The translations under genes were made by a program, and so were the position numbers. A stretch of 64,000 bases of DNA from Anaerolineales bacterium (GTDB lineage Bacteria > Chloroflexota > Anaerolineae > Aggregatilineales > J027), in the NCBI GenBank assembly GCA_020634155.1, contig JACKCI010000001.1, forward strand, positions 372,001 through 436,000, in the 5' to 3' direction. Positions 60,233 through 64,000 of the stretch are shown here, in pieces; position 1 is the first letter of the stretch; each line of letters begins with the position of its first letter. The notes below the pieces were generated by a model. It did no database searches. It was not told the DNA's origin and saw nothing but the letters and a program-made list of their open reading frames with translations.

Positions 60233-61566
60233 AAAAAGGTCTATTGATTGTCTGGATAATCTGTAGTGTCATCTGGACGCCATTGCAGATGGCTACCGCC
60301 CAAGGAGGCGATAATCCCCCGCCACCAGTCGCGCCACCGCCTGACACCAACCTACCCCTTACCGAACTGATATTTGACGCCGATTTCAATGACACGGATT
60401 TCTGGTTTAATGGGGAATCCGATACCGAAACTGCAACTTTTGGTTTAACTGATAACGGCTACCAAATCAGCAGTACCAGCGCTGAGAACGGGCTGAGTTT
60501 TGTCCCACCATTGAACGTTCAGATCGATAATTTCTACGTTGAGATTGGTTTCACCATTAACGACTGCGCCATACCTGAAAGCGCACTCTTATTCTTTACC
60601 CGCCTCGGTGTCTCCACGCAAAATGCCCTCAATAGCATGGTGTATGTGGTGCAATGCAATGGCAGTTACCGTGCCCGCCCCATGATTGACTCCAACATCG
60701 GCCCCATTTTGACTAATGGTACAACTATCGCACTCGAAGAAGGCAACACCTACACAATGGGGCTTCTTATGTCGGAGAAAAACGCGGTCTGGTACCTGAA
60801 TCAAACCGTTGTGGCTGAGTTTGAAACCAGCAATGATGTCTTGGCTAGGGGCTTTATCACCCCCGGAGTACAAGCTGGCTTGACCTATACCCTCACCAGT
60901 TGGCGTATGTGGAGCCTTAAAAACACAACCGCTGAAGCCGTCGCCATGGGTGCCTCCACCGAAGCAGACAACCCCACCCCAATCGCAAGCGACAACCCCT
61001 TAGCGGCGGGAGCCATTGGAATTGTCTTATATCGCCCCACAACTGACAACCCCAGCATGTTACCATTGGGGCGGGCAAATGCTGCCGCTGCCTATATCGT
61101 AGGCGATTCCTTCAACATTTATAACAGCACCCCTAGCGCCATTCTGCCCTTCACTGGCTTTGAGGGTGAAGACTATTACTTAGAAACAGTCTTCCGCATA
61201 CGGGGTTGCGAAGATACCTCGTCGGCGGGTTTGGTTTGGCGAGCGAATACAGACTATAGCAGCTACTACGCCTTCCAGATAACCTGTGACGGCAATTATC
61301 GCGCCACGCTAATGCAAGATGGCACCGCTACTGAGCTTGTCAGCGGCACCATCACGCCTTCTCTCCAAGACACTACTGGCAATCTTACAGTAAGTGTCTA
61401 TGTCAAAGGCAGTACCGCATGGCTTTATTTCCAAACCAATTTGCTAACATCTTTTGAAGATGACACCCTCGTGCAGGGTCACGCAGGGCTAATCTTGGAA
61501 TCGGGAGTGAATGGCGAGAAGATGGATATTCTCGCCAACAGCATTGTCGTTACTGAAACTCGTTAA
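60229..61566 (+). CDS. Secreted protein with two related beta-sandwich domains
   Basis: 445 residues: signal peptide (about 1-24, LLIVWIICSVIWTPLQMATA then AQGG), a Pro-rich stretch to about 40, then two domains of about 170 residues. Domain 1 spans about 45-235 and domain 2 about 265-440. They share a Cys pair and motif: FYVEIGFTINDC with VVQCNGSYRARPMI, and YYLETVFRIRGC with ITCDGNYRATLMQ. The pattern suggests a LamG/DUF1080-like glycan-binding sandwich. No catalytic residues are identifiable. It is coupled to purB by ATGA, an odd partner, and followed by a terminator. Confidence 0.7.
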   Translation: MKKGLLIVWIICSVIWTPLQMATAQGGDNPPPPVAPPPDTNLPLTELIFDADFNDTDFWFNGESDTETATFGLTDNGYQISSTSAENGLSFVPPLNVQIDNFYVEIGFTINDCAIPESALLFFTRLGVSTQNALNSMVYVVQCNGSYRARPMIDSNIGPILTNGTTIALEEGNTYTMGLLMSEKNAVWYLNQTVVAEFETSNDVLARGFITPGVQAGLTYTLTSWRMWSLKNTTAEAVAMGASTEADNPTPIASDNPLAAGAIGIVLYRPTTDNPSMLPLGRANAAAAYIVGDSFNIYNSTPSAILPFTGFEGEDYYLETVFRIRGCEDTSSAGLVWRANTDYSSYYAFQITCDGNYRATLMQDGTATELVSGTITPSLQDTTGNLTVSVYVKGSTAWLYFQTNLLTSFEDDTLVQGHAGLILESGVNGEKMDILANSIVVTETR

Positions 61567-61584
61567 CCTGAACAATAGCTGGAA

Positions 61585-61624
61585 TAGTCAGTCGCCACTA
61601 CAATTAGTGGCGGCTATTTTTTTT
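61585..61624 (+). terminator. Rho-independent terminator
   Basis: CGCCACTA (61593-61600) pairs with TAGTGGCG (61605-61612) over CAAT, with outer ATAG/CTAT pairing and then eight T. It closes the transcript carrying purB and the secreted protein, so purH is a separate unit. Confidence 0.88.
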
Positions 61625-61659
61625 GAGCGGCAGAAATTACAGATTGATGAGGAGATGTC

Positions 61660-63195
61660 ATGCCCCGCGCACTGTTTAGCGTTTCTGACAAAACTGGATT
61701 AGTTGAACTCGGCAAAACCTTGACTGCATTAGGATGGGATATTGTCGCTACAGGTGGCACAGCCCAGATATTAGAACAAGCTGACGTTGTGATTACTCCC
61801 ATTGAGCAACTCACGGGTCTACCTGAAATGCTCGGCGGGCGCGTTAAGACCCTCCACCCCGCTATCCATGCCCCCATCCTCGCTCGTGACCGCAGCAAGG
61901 ATTTTGCCGAGCTGAGTGACCAAGGCTATGCTCCCATTGATTTGGTTGTCTGCAACCTTTACCCCTTTCAGCAAACTATCGCCCAAGCTGGGGTTAGCCT
62001 TGCCCAAGCCATTGAGCAAATCGACATCGGCGGCGTAACCTTGATTCGGGCGGCTGCCAAAAACTTTGAACGAGTCACAGTAGTGATTGACCCCACCGAC
62101 TATGACATGCTCCAGCAGATCCTAGTAGAACGCGGCAGCATCTCCCTAGAAGAACGCCAGCGCCTTGCTACCAAAGCCTTTGCCCACACCATGACGTATG
62201 ATACGGCTATCCATGCGTATCTCAGCAACGAGAACATTTTGACCCAAGATGCACCTGTTCTCTCAGAAACCTTTACCCTCGGTATGACCCTTGTCCAGCC
62301 GTTGCGTTATGGTGAAAACCCCCACCAACACGCAGGGCTATATGCCGCAACCAGCAACGCCGGCCCACTCGGTGGCGCACTATTGCACGGTAAACCCCTC
62401 TCCTATAACAACCTGCTCGATGCAGACGGAGCTTGGCGGGCCGCCCATGCCTTTGAGGAGCCAGTTGTAGTCATCGTCAAGCATGTCAATCCTACAGGTA
62501 TCGCTATTGGCAGCAGCATCGCCACTGCCTTCCCCGCCGCCCTTGCCAGCGACCCCGTATCGGCTTTTGGCGGGGTGATAGCTGTCAATCGGCCTGTCGA
62601 TACTGCATTTGTACAAGCGCTCGGCAGTCTATTTGTCGAGGTCATCTTAGCTCCCGCCTTTGAGAATGAGGCGCTGACGATGTTGCAAGAGAGTCGCAAA
62701 AATTGCCGTTTACTTGCCATCACTCAAAACCAAGCACCTCACCTCGATTTCCGTTCCATCATTGGCGGCGTGTTGGTGCAGCAAACCGACCTTGGTGACC
62801 CCACTAATCAAGATTGGCAAGTAGTAACCCGTCGTCGGCCCACTGCAACCGAAACCGAAGCGCTCAAATTCGCATGGAGGGCTGTGCAGCATGTCAAAAG
62901 CAATGCCATCGTGCTTGCTGGTGCATCGGCAACAGTCGGTATCGGTGGTGGTCTACCCAGCCGCGTTGATTCTGTGAAATTAGCCGTTACTAAGGCAAGT
63001 GACCAAGCCAAGGGTGCGGTACTGGCCTCCGATGCCTTTTTCCCGTTTGCAGATGGTGTCCAAGCTGCTGCCCAAGCTGGGGTCACCGCTATTATTCAAC
63101 CCGGTGGCTCAATCCGTGACCAAGAGGTTATTGCGGCAGCCGATGCGGCGAGTATTGCCATGATTTTCACAGGAATTCGTCACTTCCGTCACTAG
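61660..63195 (+). CDS. purH: Bifunctional AICAR formyltransferase / IMP cyclohydrolase
   Basis: 511 residues. The N-terminal IMP cyclohydrolase (about 1-190) starts RALFSVSDKTGLVELGKTLT and has GGRVKTLHPAIHAPILARDR and CNLYPFQQTI. The AICAR transformylase half has LRYGENPHQHAG, LLHGKPLSYNNLLDADGAWR, VIVKHVNPTGIAIG and DAFFPFADGVQAAAQAGVTA, ending QEVIAAADAASIAMIFTGIR and HFRH. It carries out the last two steps of IMP synthesis. The SD GAGGAG lies right before the ATG. The transcript is separated from purB by a terminator. Confidence 0.96.
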   Translation: MPRALFSVSDKTGLVELGKTLTALGWDIVATGGTAQILEQADVVITPIEQLTGLPEMLGGRVKTLHPAIHAPILARDRSKDFAELSDQGYAPIDLVVCNLYPFQQTIAQAGVSLAQAIEQIDIGGVTLIRAAAKNFERVTVVIDPTDYDMLQQILVERGSISLEERQRLATKAFAHTMTYDTAIHAYLSNENILTQDAPVLSETFTLGMTLVQPLRYGENPHQHAGLYAATSNAGPLGGALLHGKPLSYNNLLDADGAWRAAHAFEEPVVVIVKHVNPTGIAIGSSIATAFPAALASDPVSAFGGVIAVNRPVDTAFVQALGSLFVEVILAPAFENEALTMLQESRKNCRLLAITQNQAPHLDFRSIIGGVLVQQTDLGDPTNQDWQVVTRRRPTATETEALKFAWRAVQHVKSNAIVLAGASATVGIGGGLPSRVDSVKLAVTKASDQAKGAVLASDAFFPFADGVQAAAQAGVTAIIQPGGSIRDQEVIAAADAASIAMIFTGIRHFRH

Positions 63196-63267
63196 TGGGG
63201 GTTATATTTGGCACAGTGACCGCATCTAATAAACAGTGATCCATAACATTTTGCGAAAGGATATTTC

Positions 63268-63708
63268 ATGGCAAGTCACCAATCCAAACTGATCTGGCGT
63301 GGCGGCATGACTTTTGACACCATTGTTGACGGCAAACAAAACCTCCCCTTCATCTTTAGCTCTGGGTTTGAAGACCCCGCCGAAGGTGAAAAGGGTTATA
63401 CCCCAATGGGTGTCTTGTTGGCATCGTTGGCGGGTTGTACTGCGATGGATGTGGTCAGCATTTTGAAGAAAAAGCGCCAAAACTTGACCCATTTTGAGGT
63501 TGAGGTCGAAGGTGAACAACAAAACGAACATCCCCATGTGTATCGGGAAATCACCGTAACCTATCGTGTCAATAGCGAGGTCGAATCCGACGCCCTGCAA
63601 CGTGCAATTGATTTGTCCGTCAACAAATACTGTTCGGTCAACGCCATGCTCAAGGAAGTTGCCACTATCACCTACCGCCACGAGCAATTGGTGCCAGATT
63701 CGCAATAG
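63268..63708 (+). CDS. OsmC-family protein
   Basis: 146 residues. The OsmC core includes PMGVLLASLAGCTAMDVVSI, where the Cys of the peroxidatic site is present in GCTAMD, then LKKKRQNLTHFEVEVEGEQQ and the NKYCSVNAMLKEV segment with the second Cys. These YhfA-like proteins reduce organic hydroperoxides with two Cys. SD AAGGA. No transcription regulator (OhrR) is adjacent. A strong terminator follows. Confidence 0.9.
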   Translation: MASHQSKLIWRGGMTFDTIVDGKQNLPFIFSSGFEDPAEGEKGYTPMGVLLASLAGCTAMDVVSILKKKRQNLTHFEVEVEGEQQNEHPHVYREITVTYRVNSEVESDALQRAIDLSVNKYCSVNAMLKEVATITYRHEQLVPDSQ

Positions 63709-63709
63709 C

Positions 63710-63747
63710 GATCAGGCACGGCTGTAGCTGTGCCTGATCTCCTTTTT
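63710..63747 (+). terminator. Rho-independent terminator of the OsmC gene
   Basis: GATCAGGCAC (63710-63719) pairs perfectly with GTGCCTGATC (63730-63739), followed by TCCTTTTT. Confidence 0.88.
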
Positions 63748-63785
63748 CAGCACGATTCTTTGATTCTGTATACAGCAACGTTTAG

Positions 63786-63809
63786 TTCGTTTAGAAAGTT
63801 CTAAACGAA
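63786..63809. promoter_or_regulatory. Perfect 24-bp palindrome, candidate operator
   Basis: TTCGTTTAGAA (63786-63796) and TTCTAAACGAA (63799-63809) are perfect inverted repeats of 11 bases around AG. The site ends directly at the -35 box (63810) of the next promoter, so a bound dimer would block or recruit polymerase. No regulator gene is adjacent in view. Confidence 0.65.
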
Positions 63810-63838
63810 TTGACGCTTGTCAGCCTTTTTTGTATACT
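63810..63838 (+). promoter_or_regulatory. Strong sigma-70 promoter of the last gene
   Basis: TTGACG (63810-63815), a 17-nt spacer and TATACT (63833-63838), 25 bases before the ATG at 63864. Confidence 0.75.
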
Positions 63839-63863
63839 AAAAAATATTGAGAAAGGTAACTTA

Positions 63864-64000
63864 ATGACCTATTCCTCCAATGCTGCCACTCCAACCAAAA
63901 GTCAATGGCTCTCCGCAGTTGAAGCCGATCTCAAGCGGGTAACACGCAAAATTCGTGACGCCTCTTTCCTCAACGATCAGCTTCTAGATGCTGCGGTAAC
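63864..64000 (+). CDS. N-terminal fragment, possibly a polyprenyl synthetase (runs off the right edge)
   Basis: 45 codons from the ATG at 63864 (SD GAAAGG). The fragment MTYSSNAATPTKSQWLSAVE continues into DLKRVTRKIRDASFLNDQLL. The helix with a basic RVTRKIRD segment followed by LLDAAV resembles the start of trans-polyprenyl (heptaprenyl/octaprenyl) diphosphate synthases, which open with a helix of this style before the first Asp-rich motif. Too little is present to be sure. It has a strong promoter with an operator-like palindrome. Confidence 0.45.
   Translation, partial: MTYSSNAATPTKSQWLSAVEADLKRVTRKIRDASFLNDQLLDAAV

Overview
The window reads like a Chloroflexota chromosome, most likely Anaerolineae or a close relative. 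The reasons are moderate GC, several secreted LysM and Thr/Pro-rich proteins, small HEAT-repeat and ankyrin proteins, FmdB-type zinc ribbons, GAF/PAS soluble histidine kinases, and strong extended -10 promoters (TGnTATAAT), some close enough to the ATG to imply leaderless mRNAs. This is inference from gene content; no rRNA is present to settle it. Coding density is high, no gap between genes exceeds about 265 bases, and both strands are used in short operons. I see no CRISPR array and no prophage.

Layout: 1-3.6 kb holds the start of an M3 oligoendopeptidase gene, a degenerate receiver protein, an ArsR-type regulator, an ankyrin protein and an FmdB zinc ribbon; two CAATTG-type inverted repeats sit between the first two. 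3.6-8.9 kb is an acyl-CoA carboxylase operon of methylcrotonyl type (carboxyltransferase, DUF1990 protein, biotin carboxylase, P1/DmpA-like peptidase, biotin carrier). 8.9-11.1 kb carries a CitE-like CoA-ester lyase, a MaoC hydratase and an SDR. 11.1-15.5 kb has a tandem-TIR protein behind proBA, and galK. 15.5-20 kb has topA, a zinc alcohol dehydrogenase and a membrane protein. 20-24.3 kb holds envelope proteins, including two tandem paralogous LysM proteins, and an alpha/beta hydrolase that lacks its nucleophile. 24.3-29.8 kb has an HD protein, a sugar nucleotidyltransferase, valS, a methyltransferase and tRNA-Thr(CGT). 29.8-37.5 kb has a secreted GH13 enzyme, a solute-binding lipoprotein, a CNB-histidine kinase, a Nudix hydrolase and an SPFH protein with a helical partner. 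37.5-42.7 kb is yajC-secD-secF facing mutL. 42.7-51.8 kb holds two sensor kinases, two clan-A glycosidase-like proteins with altered acid/base residues, a Sir2 deacylase, and a receiver-ATPase fusion. 52-56.5 kb has a FemAB/GNAT-like protein, a GT4 glycosyltransferase and a GH42-like protein. 56.5-63.7 kb has a large unrecognised protein, purB, a secreted repeat protein, purH and an OsmC protein. The window ends in a gene that may be a polyprenyl synthetase, behind a perfect 24-bp palindrome.

The most notable find is at 49.4-49.9 kb on the minus strand. A 74-codon frame starts with the RRXRR/PLMP N-terminus of an IscB (OMEGA) nuclease and continues with what looks like the IscB C-terminal tail, with the RuvC, bridge-helix and HNH parts missing. 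Directly upstream lies about 250 nt of non-coding, highly self-complementary sequence in the position of a HEARO/omega RNA. It looks like an internally deleted, non-autonomous IscB element that has kept its RNA, inserted between sir2 and a sensor kinase gene.
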